A stretch of 14,464 nucleotides of DNA from Bacteroidetes bacterium UBA6161 (GCA_002422315.1 DIUJ01000001.1:5191-19654), one strand, 5' to 3'. Shown: positions 6,894 through 14,464, counted from the first letter of the stretch. The notes: generated by a model from the sequence alone, not told the origin. Translations and numbers: made by a program.

Positions 6894-6910
6894 CTTAAGA
6901 GGATAAATTT

Positions 6911-7549
6911 ATGAAAGTATTGTTAATTGACGATCAGGTTATTTCATCCATGGGACTTGAATTAGCTTTGAAAGATAACGCTTTAACTGGGGCCGAATTT
7001 TATATAGTACATGCCACCGATGATATTAAAATATTTCTAGAGTTATATATCTTTGATTTGATAATAATGGATTTGAAGTTTGTGGGTTTAAATGGGATTT
7101 ACTTGATAGAAAAAATATTAAAAACTACCCAAGAGACCAAGGTGGTAGTATATACCCATTACTCCGAAATGCTATATGGCTATAATTTAAGGGAAATAGG
7201 GGTGAGGGGATTTATATCTAAAACTGCTACAGCAAAAGAAATAAATCAAGAGATAAAAAAGGTACTTCAGGGTATGTTGTGTTTTAGTAACGAGATTCTT
7301 TTGAGCAAGAATATTAATAACCCAACCTTAAACCCTTTTTCAAAACTTTCTAAGAGAGAAATAGAGATACTTCAGTATCTGTTAGATGGCAAAAAATCTG
7401 TTGAAATATGTAAGATTATGAAGCTTGAAAAGTCTACAGTGAGCACGCATGGTAAGAATATAATGCGAAAACTAGGCACTACGAAAATGTTGGAAATATG
7501 GGAGATGGCACAAAAGTACAGTGTGGAATATAAAGAAGAAAGTAGCTGA
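6911..7549 (+). CDS. Orphan LuxR/NarL-type response regulator
   Basis: A 212-aa two-domain transcription factor. The receiver domain (about 1-120) has the acidic pair Asp7-Asp8, the phosphoacceptor Asp54 in LIIMDLKF, Thr82 in VVYTHYS and Lys104 in FISKTA, so all switch residues are present. The LuxR-type helix-turn-helix (about 144-205) begins at LSKREIEILQYLLDG and carries the recognition helix around STVSTHGKNIMRKLGT (175-190). Phosphorylation by a histidine kinase should alter DNA binding, but no kinase is encoded in the window. The start ATG at 6911 has a purine-rich AGAGGATAA 5-13 nt upstream and places the Asp pair at the standard position. The gene ends 19 nt from the convergent lptB stop. 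Targets are unknown. Confidence 0.88.
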   Translation: MKVLLIDDQVISSMGLELALKDNALTGAEFYIVHATDDIKIFLELYIFDLIIMDLKFVGLNGIYLIEKILKTTQETKVVVYTHYSEMLYGYNLREIGVRGFISKTATAKEINQEIKKVLQGMLCFSNEILLSKNINNPTLNPFSKLSKREIEILQYLLDGKKSVEICKIMKLEKSTVSTHGKNIMRKLGTTKMLEIWEMAQKYSVEYKEESS

Positions 7550-7568
7550 CCTTGGGATGCTTGTTCAC

Positions 7569-8318
7569 CTAATTATTGGTAATTGAGAAATCCTTTCTTT
7601 TCAAAACAAAGTTTTTCCCTAAATAAAGTTTTCTCACAATTTCATCATTGGCAAGTTCTTCTGCGGTTCCGTTCTTAAGAAGTTTGCCTTCAAAAAGCAA
7701 ATAAGCTCTATCGGTGATGCTAAGTGTTTCTTGCACATTATGGTCGGTAATTAATATTCCTATATTTTTTTCCTTTAGGCGTGCAACAATGCCTTGAATA
7801 TCCTCAACCGCAATGGGGTCTACTCCCGCAAAAGGCTCATCTAACAGGATAAATTTGGGGTCTGAAGCAAGTGCTCTAGCTATTTCTGTTCTTCTTCGTT
7901 CGCCACCAGAAAGTACTATCCCTAGATTTTTACGCACCCTATTCAAACTAAACTCATCTAATAGACTTTCCAGTTTTTCATTTTGTTCTTCTAAGCTTAG
8001 GCCTCTCATTTCCAAAATAGAGCGTATGTTGTCTTCCACTGTAAGTTTTCGAAATACCGATGCTTCTTGAGGTAAATAACCAATACCAAGTTGAGCCCTT
8101 TTATACATTGGGAGTTTGGTGATGTTGAGGTCGTTTAAAAAAATATTTCCTTGATCTACTTTAACCAGACCTACTGTCATGTAAAATGTAGTAGTTTTAC
8201 CTGCTCCATTAGGACCCAAAAGTCCAACTATTTCACCTTGGTTTACATAGATGGAAACATTGTCCACAACACGTCTTTTTTTATACGTTTTAATTAGATT
8301 TTCAGCTCTTAATTGCAT
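7569..8318 (-). CDS. lptB: LPS export ABC transporter ATP-binding protein LptB
   Basis: LptB is the cytoplasmic ATPase that, with LptF and LptG, drives lipopolysaccharide from the inner membrane to the outer membrane. The 249-aa protein has Walker A GPNGAGKTT (35-43), Q-loop Gln84 in YLPQEASVFRKL, signature LSGGERRR (136-143), Walker B FILLDEPF with catalytic Glu161 (156-163), the D-loop at 164-167 and switch His193 in TDHNVQE. The GYLPQEASVFRKLTVEDN and LSGGERRRTEIARALA stretches are typical of LptB rather than of generic ABC ATPases. Length is normal. Its ATG at 8318 lies inside the end of recJ, overlapping by 10 nt, so translation is probably coupled. No lptA, lptC, lptF or lptG is nearby, as is common in Bacteroidota. 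Confidence 0.92.
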   Translation of the reverse strand: MQLRAENLIKTYKKRRVVDNVSIYVNQGEIVGLLGPNGAGKTTTFYMTVGLVKVDQGNIFLNDLNITKLPMYKRAQLGIGYLPQEASVFRKLTVEDNIRSILEMRGLSLEEQNEKLESLLDEFSLNRVRKNLGIVLSGGERRRTEIARALASDPKFILLDEPFAGVDPIAVEDIQGIVARLKEKNIGILITDHNVQETLSITDRAYLLFEGKLLKNGTAEELANDEIVRKLYLGKNFVLKRKDFSITNN

Positions 8319-10012
8319 GCTTTAATGTCCCTTATTTTTAACTGAATATTCTTGTATCCATTAAATTCATTCCACTCTAAAGAAAAACAGGTGTCAAAGT
8401 TTTTATTTTTAACAACGTCAAAAAGATTTGCCATTCCAAAACCAATCCCATCAAATTTCACACCATTTTGCAAAGCGGAAACCCTTAAGTGTTTTTCTTT
8501 TAGGATTTTAGAAAAGCCACTATCTCTAAGGTTATTCGCTCTGAATATAGGGGTCATGTTGCCTGGTCCGTAGGGTTTAAATCGGTCTAGTATTCGTAGA
8601 AACTTTTCGTTTATTTCAGGTAACGCAATTTCTAAATCATAATTTATCTGAGGTTTAATGGCATGGGCAGGAAGTGTGTGTTGAACGACTTTCTCGAATT
8701 TAGCAGCAAAATTTTCATAGTCAGTAGCTCTTACACTTAGACCTGCTGCATATTTGTGTCCGCCATATTGAACTACAAATTCAGAGCAAGCGCCAATTGC
8801 ATCGTGTATGTCAAAGTCTTTTACAGACCTTGCAGAACCAGTGAGCATGCCATCTATTTCAGTAAACACAATGGTAGGCTTATAATGTGTTTCTATAAGT
8901 CTACTTGCTACAATTCCAATTACGCCTTTGTGCCAGTTTTTTCCAAAAATAACAGTAGCTTTTCTTTGTACAAAACTAGTATCGTTTTCCAGCATTAGAA
9001 GTGCTTCGTTTGTTATTTCGCTGTCTTTATCTTTACGTTCGCTATTGTGTTCGTTTAGAAGTTTTGCAAATTTTATGGCCTCATGAAAATTAGTTTCTAT
9101 CAATAGTTTTACCGAATCTTTTGCGTCTGAAATTCTTCCAGAGGCATTAATTCTTGGTCCTAGTCCAAAAACAATATCGCTTACATCATAATTTTCTTTT
9201 AAGGTATAACTTTGCATTAAAGCTTGCAAGCCAACACAAGGGTCTTCGTTTAGTTTTCTTAACCCGAGTTGCATTAAGATCCTATTTTCTCCCATCATAT
9301 CAACTATGTCGCTAGCTATACTTACGGCCACTAGGTCTATGTTTTTAAATGGTCTTTTTGGGTCTAGGTTAAAATGTTCTGCTAGAGCTTGATTGAATTT
9401 AAAACCTATTCCACATCCTGAAAGTTCCTTGTAAGGATACGGGCAATCTGATTGTTTTGGATTAAGAATAGCAACGGCATTGGGCAATGTTTCTCCTGGT
9501 AAATGGTGGTCACAAACAATAAAGTCTATTCCATTATCTTTTGCGTATTGTATTAATTCAACGCTTCTAGTACCACAGTCTAAAGCAATAATTAAACTAA
9601 ATTGATTTTCTTTAGCCCAATCAATCCCAATTTTAGATACCCCATAACCTTCTTTGTATCGGTCGGGAATATAATAGTCTAAATATTCTATATCGGCTAT
9701 ATTTTTAAGAAATGAATATACCGTGGCTACAGAAGTAGTGCCATCTACGTCGTAGTCTCCATAAATCAATATTTTTTCTTTGTTTTTTATAGCAGAATCT
9801 GTTCTTTCCACAGCTTTTTGCATGCCTTTCATTAAAAAAGGGTTGTGAAGATTGGAAACATTTGGCACGAAAAAAGCCTCGGCTTCATCATAGGATTCTA
9901 TACCTCTTTGAACCAAAAGAGCGGCAATTTTATCTGACACATTTAATACATTTGCTATATGTTGAACTTTTCGTGTGTCAGGTTCAAAATTTCCTTTCCA
10001 TTGATACTCCAT
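8309..10012 (-). CDS. recJ: Single-stranded-DNA-specific exonuclease RecJ
   Basis: RecJ degrades single-stranded DNA 5' to 3' in recombination and mismatch repair. At 567 aa the protein matches the usual RecJ length. DHH-domain motifs are intact: YGDYDVDGTTS with Asp86 and Asp88 (84-94), ALDCGTRS with Asp145, VCDHHLPGE with Asp168-His169-His170, and IASDIVDMMGENR (232-244). GLGPRINASGRISDA (283-297) follows. The DHHA1 half has WHKGVIGIVASRLIE (360-374), GSARSVKDFDIHDA (392-405) and YGGHKYAAGLSV (416-427). The C-terminal ~110 residues fit the OB-fold. ATG at 10012 has TTACTTTG (close to the -7 consensus) about 20 nt upstream, so it may have its own promoter. It ends inside lptB. Confidence 0.95.
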   Translation of the reverse strand: MEYQWKGNFEPDTRKVQHIANVLNVSDKIAALLVQRGIESYDEAEAFFVPNVSNLHNPFLMKGMQKAVERTDSAIKNKEKILIYGDYDVDGTTSVATVYSFLKNIADIEYLDYYIPDRYKEGYGVSKIGIDWAKENQFSLIIALDCGTRSVELIQYAKDNGIDFIVCDHHLPGETLPNAVAILNPKQSDCPYPYKELSGCGIGFKFNQALAEHFNLDPKRPFKNIDLVAVSIASDIVDMMGENRILMQLGLRKLNEDPCVGLQALMQSYTLKENYDVSDIVFGLGPRINASGRISDAKDSVKLLIETNFHEAIKFAKLLNEHNSERKDKDSEITNEALLMLENDTSFVQRKATVIFGKNWHKGVIGIVASRLIETHYKPTIVFTEIDGMLTGSARSVKDFDIHDAIGACSEFVVQYGGHKYAAGLSVRATDYENFAAKFEKVVQHTLPAHAIKPQINYDLEIALPEINEKFLRILDRFKPYGPGNMTPIFRANNLRDSGFSKILKEKHLRVSALQNGVKFDGIGFGMANLFDVVKNKNFDTCFSLEWNEFNGYKNIQLKIRDIKACN

Positions 10013-10068
10013 AAATCTAATAATGTTGCAAAGTAATGAATTTCAAATTTAATTTAGAGAAAATTGTT

Positions 10069-11139
10069 TTAATTTTTATTTGCCAATTGACCACATGCTG
10101 CATCTATGTCTTTTCCTCTACTTCTTCTAATTACGGTAAGCACGCCATTTTGTTTTAATTTATGAGCAAATTGTTCAATTTTATCAATCCCGGGGCTTTT
10201 ATAATTGGCCATGTCTATAGGGTTATATTCTATTAAATTTACTTTTACTTTGGGTATTTTAGCAGCAAATTTTACCAAATCACTTGCTTCTTTTTCTCCA
10301 TCGTTTGTGTCGTTCATAACAGCATATTCCAAGGTTATTTGATTGCCAGTTTCTTTATAGAAATATTGTAAGGCTTCAGAAAGTTCCTCTAATGGGTTAC
10401 TCTCATTGATTGGCATTATGGCCGATCTCTTTTCATTGGTAGCGGCGTGTAGAGAAAGAGCTAAGTTGAACTTTACTTTCTCGTCTCCAAGTTTTTTTAT
10501 CATTTTAGCAATACCTGCTGTAGACACCGTAATTCGAGAAGGCGACATTCCTAATCCATTTTCAGAACTTATTCTATCTACACTCAGCATCATATTGTTG
10601 TAGTTCAAAAGCGGTTCTCCCATACCCATGTACACAATGTTACTGAGCGGTATGGAGTAATTTTCTATTGCTAAATTATTTAATAAAACCACTTGGTCGT
10701 ATATTTCGCCAGCTTCCAAGTTTCTTTGTCTTTTGAGATATCCTGTTGCACAGAACTTACAATCTAAGCTACATCCAACTTGAGAGGATACACAAGCGGT
10801 CATTCTTTTTTCTGTAGGAATAAGCACACCTTCTACAATTGCACCATCGTAAAGTTCAAATGCACATTTTATGGTACCGTCTGTACTTTTTTGAAATGTT
10901 TTAATTTTAATCTTTCTAATTTCAAATTTTTCTTCTAGTTTGTTCCTTAGAGTGAAGGAAAGGTTGGTCATTTCGTGAAAATAAGAGCATGATTTTTTCC
11001 AAAGCCATTCATAAACCTGCTTGGCTCTAAATTTAGCTTCCCCGATTTTTTCAAATTCTTCAATTAATTTTTCAAGCGAAAGTGCTCGTATGTCAGTTTT
11101 GTTTTCCACTATTTTGCAAAGGTCGTGTTTTTTTGCCAT
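10069..11139 (-). CDS. rlmN: Dual-specificity RNA methyltransferase RlmN
   Basis: RlmN is a radical-SAM enzyme that methylates C2 of A2503 in 23S rRNA, and A37 in some tRNAs. The 356-aa protein has the radical-SAM cluster Cys123, Cys127 and Cys130 in GCSLDCKFCATG, the catalytic Cys116 in ACVSSQVGC and the methyl-carrying Cys349 in IDAACGQLA. GMGEPLLNY (172-180), TVSTAGI (204-210) and LALSLHAATNEKR (226-238) are present. No Cys is missing, and Gln351 in CGQLA fits RlmN rather than Cfr. ATG at 11139 directly follows a T tract of a terminator hairpin. GTG at residue 11 (11109) has the TTTG of a possible -7 box just upstream, so that start is a possible alternative. The 56-bp gap to recJ suggests one operon or a nearby separate promoter. 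Confidence 0.95.
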   Translation of the reverse strand: MAKKHDLCKIVENKTDIRALSLEKLIEEFEKIGEAKFRAKQVYEWLWKKSCSYFHEMTNLSFTLRNKLEEKFEIRKIKIKTFQKSTDGTIKCAFELYDGAIVEGVLIPTEKRMTACVSSQVGCSLDCKFCATGYLKRQRNLEAGEIYDQVVLLNNLAIENYSIPLSNIVYMGMGEPLLNYNNMMLSVDRISSENGLGMSPSRITVSTAGIAKMIKKLGDEKVKFNLALSLHAATNEKRSAIMPINESNPLEELSEALQYFYKETGNQITLEYAVMNDTNDGEKEASDLVKFAAKIPKVKVNLIEYNPIDMANYKSPGIDKIEQFAHKLKQNGVLTVIRRSRGKDIDAACGQLANKN

Positions 11140-11141
11140 AA

Positions 11142-11171
11142 AAAAAGGGACTGAAATTTCAGTCCCTTTTT
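11142..11171 (-). terminator. Perfect 30-bp palindromic terminator after the PKD protein gene
   Basis: The core GGGACTGAAATTTCAGTCCC (11147-11166) is a perfect 20-bp palindrome, flanked by AAAAA (11142-11146) and TTTTT (11167-11171), which extends it to 30 bp. On the minus strand it is 18 nt past the stop codon of the PKD gene and is followed by seven Ts, the form of an intrinsic terminator. Its T tract runs straight into the rlmN ATG, which makes the layout unusual. Confidence 0.8.
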
Positions 11172-11188
11172 AATCTGTATACTATTTC

Positions 11189-14152
11189 TTATTTAATTAC
11201 TTGTAAAGAATAAACTCCTATGCTGTCACTATTAGAAACTTTTACATAATAAACACCGGTATTAAGTTTGCTAATATTAATCTTGTTAATACCTTTCATA
11301 GCATTTCCTTCAAGAAGTTTCTTGCCATCCATGTTTATAATTTCGTATTTAACTTCATTTTCCAAATTCTCTAAAGTAAAGATATCCGACGCAGGATTTG
11401 GATATACTTTAATTGTTCCTTTTTCTACCAAGTTAATTCCAGTAGTTGTAATTGTAATGTTTTTAGAAGATTCACAGTTACATCCTTCGTTTGTAGAAGC
11501 GATAAGACGTACTGTGTAATTTCCATCATACAAGAAAGTGTGGGTAGGATTTACAGCACTGCTATTTTCACTTTTAGTAAAGAACCATTGGTAGTTACTG
11601 TAGTTTGTATTTGCAGGCGTGAATTTTATAGATCTATTTCCAGGAGTATAACCATTTACCCAATCTATTTCGTAGTCAAAATCACAAACAGGTGTTTCAT
11701 TAACAGTAACTGATTTACTTAGCGTATCGTTACAAGAAGAGCCTGTAGAAGCGATAAGTGTTACATTGTAGGTTTGTGGTGTATTAAAGATATGGGCTGG
11801 GTTTAGTGAGGTTGAGGTATTTCCATCCCCAAAGTTCCAGAAAGTATTTAAAGAGCCATTTTCAAATCTAGAAAGATTAATGAAGTTAGTTGCATTGCCG
11901 TTACATACAGTTTCTGCATCGAAATTTGCAATTGGTTTTTCGTCTATATCAATCCATTTGCTGATAGTGTTAGAGCATCCGTTTGCATATTGTACTTTAA
12001 GAGCCACAGAAACACGACCTCTAGAAGTAAATACTTGTTGTATATTTTCACCATTTGCGGATGAGCCGTTGGACATTGTCCAAGAATAACTTGGGCTTTG
12101 AGAAATTAAAACATTACCTGTACTTACTAAATTAGTAGGGTTATTCACACAGGTTTGGTATGCTGTAAAGTCTGCTTCTGGAGAAGGTGTAGCAAAGATG
12201 GTTGTTATTGCTGAATCTATACATCCAAATTCTGTTTCAACTAGTAATTTTACTGAATATGAACCATCTTTAGAATATTTATGTACTGGGTTTTTTGATT
12301 TTGTATTATTTCCATCACCAAAGTCCCAAGTGTTTCCATATTCGCCATAAGCGAGTTGTGTCATGTTGTTAAAAGCAAATGTATTGCCAACACAAGCTAC
12401 CGTTACTGGAGCATTAAATGCCGCCTTAGGATTTGGATGTTGTTGCACATTTTTGGTTATTTCAGATTTACATCCTGCAGTGGAATTAACGACAAGTTTT
12501 ACAGCGTATTTTCCGGGTGTATTATAAAGGTGGTTAGGCTCTTTATCAGTGGAAGTGTTGTTGTCCCCAAAATGCCAAATATAGTTTAATGTTCCACTTG
12601 AAATAGAAGAGTTATTTTTAAATCGTAATGTTTTTCCTTCGCATTCATTGTCAACCGTAAACACAGCTAAAGGGACCTCTGTGACAGAGATAGTAATTGT
12701 AGTATCGGTAATGAAACCAAGGTCAGTTATCCCAACTAATTTAACTTGATAACTACCTGAATTCATATAAGTATAGCTTGGGTCTGCAAAGGTTACTAAA
12801 GAATCGTTGTTTACACCAAAGTACCAAATGTATTTAGGAGCACCCTTTGCAATTGAGCTTAAATTATTAAATACGGTGGGTTCTCCGGCACATGCCTGAG
12901 TAAAGCCAAAGTTTACCTTAACTAAAGCCGCCACGTAAATCTGACGCATAAAAACTGTGTCACAACCGTTAGAAGAAGTTGCTTTTAAGGTTATATTTAC
13001 AGTACTATCCTCAAAGTTATCTGGGAAAACGATTCGTAACTTTCCATCTTGTGAACCACTTGGAGGCGTAATAGTAACAATGGAAGTAGGAACTACAAAT
13101 CCATTTTTGGTTGTAGAAATATTACTTACACTCCACGTAGTACCATAGCCTGAATTAGTATAGCCAGTTGGTGCATTAAATGTATATTCTACTGGTTTTA
13201 ATGCATTGGTCATGTCTGGATAGTTGTTAATACCTAAATCAAGTCTTCCGTCATATGGTGTAACAGGGGTTAGAGAGCTACCTGTAGGCGCTGGAGTAAC
13301 ATTGATAGAAGTGAATGCAGTATCGTTACTTGCCAATAAATCAGGGAGTAAGTTATATAACTTTAGAGGAAGATTTGTTCCAGATTGATTGATAAAAAAT
13401 TTATTTTTTAATACCATAACAGTGTCTTTACCAACTCCAAGTTTGTTTAGATCTAGCATTTCTCTAATCGGAGCTCTGCCTGGTATTTGTAATACAACAT
13501 CTGCTTTTATTCCTGGTTTAGGTCCATTGTTTCTTACTTTTACAGATATAGGATAATCTATTCCAGAGCAAAGTGTTCCACCATTTCCAATGGTTAGGTC
13601 AGAAAAAATAAGGTCATTTGCTAACACTTCGAATTCAAGTGTCATTCTTTGGTTTGCAGCACCACATGTACCTGTATTTATTCCACCCCAATTTGAATTA
13701 GTAATAGCTGGTCTAAAGGACCACCCTGGTGTAGTACATGCACACAATGAACCATCAACGGTAAGTTCAACTTCGTTTGCAGTAGTTCCACAAAGCCCCG
13801 AATAACAAGCGCCGGGGGTCCCTACTCTCCATGTAAACCCGTTGCATATGTATGTACCACCTAATCCGAAACGCAAACTATTTGCTATTTGTCGAGCTAT
13901 ACTTTCATCAGCACAAGTTCTACCAACTTGGTCAAAAGTACCTCTCGCATTTACACTAAGAATAATTTCTTGTGTAGTATCTAAGCTTGCTCTAAAAGTA
14001 ACCCAATTGTCAAAATTCGTAGAACCTGGGCAATACGATCTTCCTACAATGAATGTGTCTGAGTAAATCAGATTTTGGGCATACCCACCTAAACTAGTGA
14101 GTAATAAGAACGCTAAGACAAATAAACGTTTTTTAGTAAAGTCTTTTTTCAT
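11189..14152 (-). CDS. Secreted PKD-repeat surface protein with type IX sorting signal
   Basis: A 987-aa exported protein. Residues 1-26 form a signal peptide (MKKDFTKKRLFVLAFLLL, then LGGYAQ with cleavage likely after AYA or AQ). Residues 27-180 are Cys-rich with no recognised domain. Residues about 181-286 look like a CARDB-type beta domain (DLIFSDLTIGNGG, KVRNNGPKPG). About six PKD-like beta-sandwich repeats follow (near 412-491, 494-570, 576-655, 657-736, 740-818, 821-902). The typical WxFGDGNxT motif is clear in repeats 2, 3 and 5 (IWHFGD, TWDFGDG, FWNFGDG), and altered in 1, 4 and 6. The last ~80 residues match the T9SS type A domain (YPNPASDIFTLEN at 917-929, then GVYYVKV). T9SS cargo crosses the outer membrane and is often anchored or released. 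The ligand is unknown; large PKD proteins of this group may bind polysaccharides or other proteins. The gene is intact and alone in its transcript. Confidence 0.85.
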   Translation of the reverse strand: MKKDFTKKRLFVLAFLLLTSLGGYAQNLIYSDTFIVGRSYCPGSTNFDNWVTFRASLDTTQEIILSVNARGTFDQVGRTCADESIARQIANSLRFGLGGTYICNGFTWRVGTPGACYSGLCGTTANEVELTVDGSLCACTTPGWSFRPAITNSNWGGINTGTCGAANQRMTLEFEVLANDLIFSDLTIGNGGTLCSGIDYPISVKVRNNGPKPGIKADVVLQIPGRAPIREMLDLNKLGVGKDTVMVLKNKFFINQSGTNLPLKLYNLLPDLLASNDTAFTSINVTPAPTGSSLTPVTPYDGRLDLGINNYPDMTNALKPVEYTFNAPTGYTNSGYGTTWSVSNISTTKNGFVVPTSIVTITPPSGSQDGKLRIVFPDNFEDSTVNITLKATSSNGCDTVFMRQIYVAALVKVNFGFTQACAGEPTVFNNLSSIAKGAPKYIWYFGVNNDSLVTFADPSYTYMNSGSYQVKLVGITDLGFITDTTITISVTEVPLAVFTVDNECEGKTLRFKNNSSISSGTLNYIWHFGDNNTSTDKEPNHLYNTPGKYAVKLVVNSTAGCKSEITKNVQQHPNPKAAFNAPVTVACVGNTFAFNNMTQLAYGEYGNTWDFGDGNNTKSKNPVHKYSKDGSYSVKLLVETEFGCIDSAITTIFATPSPEADFTAYQTCVNNPTNLVSTGNVLISQSPSYSWTMSNGSSANGENIQQVFTSRGRVSVALKVQYANGCSNTISKWIDIDEKPIANFDAETVCNGNATNFINLSRFENGSLNTFWNFGDGNTSTSLNPAHIFNTPQTYNVTLIASTGSSCNDTLSKSVTVNETPVCDFDYEIDWVNGYTPGNRSIKFTPANTNYSNYQWFFTKSENSSAVNPTHTFLYDGNYTVRLIASTNEGCNCESSKNITITTTGINLVEKGTIKVYPNPASDIFTLENLENEVKYEIINMDGKKLLEGNAMKGINKINISKLNTGVYYVKVSNSDSIGVYSLQVIK

Positions 14153-14170
14153 AATTCAATATTATACTGA

Positions 14171-14201
14171 CAAAGCTAAATCTTTTCTTTCATTTAACCA
14201 A
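14171..14201 (-). promoter_or_regulatory. Textbook Bacteroidota promoter for the PKD protein gene
   Basis: On the minus strand TTG (14199-14201) and TAGCTTTG (14171-14178) are separated by 20 nt, an exact fit to the Bacteroidota consensus TTG-N17-23-TAnnTTTG. It lies 18 nt ahead of the ATG at 14152, giving a short leader. This is the best-supported promoter in the window. Confidence 0.8.
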
Positions 14202-14395
14202 TAAAAATTTATTCTGTCGATTTTGATTTTGTTTTATGGGTATTATAGATCTTCGTATTTGCTGTGTTGCGATGTATATAACCGCAACTTTTTTCTTTTG
14301 ATTTTTTTACAACAGATTAAATTCTTACTTTAAAGTAGAAAGACGCAAAATTGAATTGATGAATAAACGGTTTTGAAAGTAGTTTTTGTATGTAT

Positions 14396-14464
14396 TTAAA
14401 CCCCATTTCAGCATTAAAAATTCCAATGCTGAAATGACGAAAAAATTGCTTTTTAAGCATTTTT
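14396..14464 (-). repeat. Dispersed repeat, right copy (inverted relative to 53-122)
   Basis: This copy runs to the last base of the window and may continue past it. Its reverse complement matches 53-122 over about 70 positions with roughly seven differences. Here the stem CATTTCAGCATT (14404-14415) with AATGCTGAAATG (14425-14436) is perfect, with a 9-nt loop. A second A/T-rich stem AAAAATTGCT/AGCATTTTT follows. No coding potential is visible. Confidence 0.8.

Larger units (their letters stand above)
6525..6910. other. AT-rich 386-bp gap upstream of the response regulator
   Basis: The first ~250 bases are very AT-rich and hold no ORF or clear terminator; an imperfect CAAGAAAA/TTTTCTTG inverted repeat at 6561-6595 has a 19-nt loop and is weak. 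The last ~130 bases contain a 36-codon ORF and a palindrome, listed separately. No TAnnTTTG promoter box with correct spacing was found for the regulator, so its promoter is undefined. Confidence 0.6.
14153..14464. other. Right-end intergenic region with PKD gene promoter and dispersed repeat
   Basis: This end holds the promoter of the PKD gene (14171-14201), an AT-rich stretch without ORFs, an inverted-repeat stem GTTGCG/CGCAAC at 14266-14288, and the right copy of the dispersed repeat (14396-14464). I see no gene here. Confidence 0.7.

Noticed and set aside
14266..14288. GTTGCG/CGCAAC stem followed by a T-rich run, plus-strand terminator shape
   Set aside because: No plus-strand gene lies upstream of it within the window and the stem is only 6 bp with an 11-nt loop.
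53..14464. Inverted repeats as the ends of a transposon spanning the window
   Set aside because: No transposase or integrase lies between them, and the enclosed genes are core chromosomal genes, so a dispersed repeat is more likely.

Overview
This is an AT-rich bacterial window, almost certainly from a member of the Bacteroidota. Three things support this: a large secreted PKD-repeat protein ending in a type IX secretion (T9SS) type A sorting domain; Bacteroidota-type -7 promoter boxes (TAnnTTTG) just upstream of several start codons; and a long (630 aa) PurF-like amidophosphoribosyltransferase. I cannot name the genus. No transposase, integrase, CRISPR array, tRNA, rRNA or recognisable defence system is present, so most of the window looks like ordinary chromosomal housekeeping content.

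Layout: Positions 1-383 hold no gene but carry several hairpin-forming and dispersed-repeat-like sequences. Two minus-strand genes follow, a membrane flippase-like protein (384-1661) and a small acidic protein (1671-1913), both read from a divergent intergenic region (1914-2375) that also holds a degraded dispersed repeat. The plus strand then carries a cluster: PurF-like enzyme (2376-4268), solitary TrpG/PabA-like glutamine amidotransferase (4280-4858), CBS-domain protein (4890-5522) and SAM methyltransferase (5538-6524). After a 386-bp AT-rich gap containing a possible 36-codon leader ORF and a strong palindrome comes an orphan LuxR-type response regulator (6911-7549). Convergent to it, on the minus strand, run recJ and lptB (overlapping by 10 nt), preceded by rlmN and, upstream of that, the 987-aa PKD/T9SS protein (11189-14152). 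Positions 14153-14464 hold the promoter of that gene and a dispersed repeat.

Functional picture: recJ (single-strand DNA exonuclease), rlmN (23S rRNA/tRNA methylation) and lptB (LPS transport ATPase) are core genes. The PurF-like and TrpG-like proteins are glutamine-dependent amidotransferases of two unrelated classes encoded side by side. The PKD protein is a cell-surface or secreted protein with a signal peptide for Sec export and a C-terminal signal for T9SS.

The most unusual features are non-coding: a ~70-bp repeat occurring in inverted orientation at both ends of the window (about 90% identical), a 30-bp perfect palindromic terminator whose T tract directly abuts the rlmN start codon, hairpin repeats downstream of the flippase gene, and the palindrome plus small ORF ahead of the response regulator. 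I found no convincing new multi-gene system.
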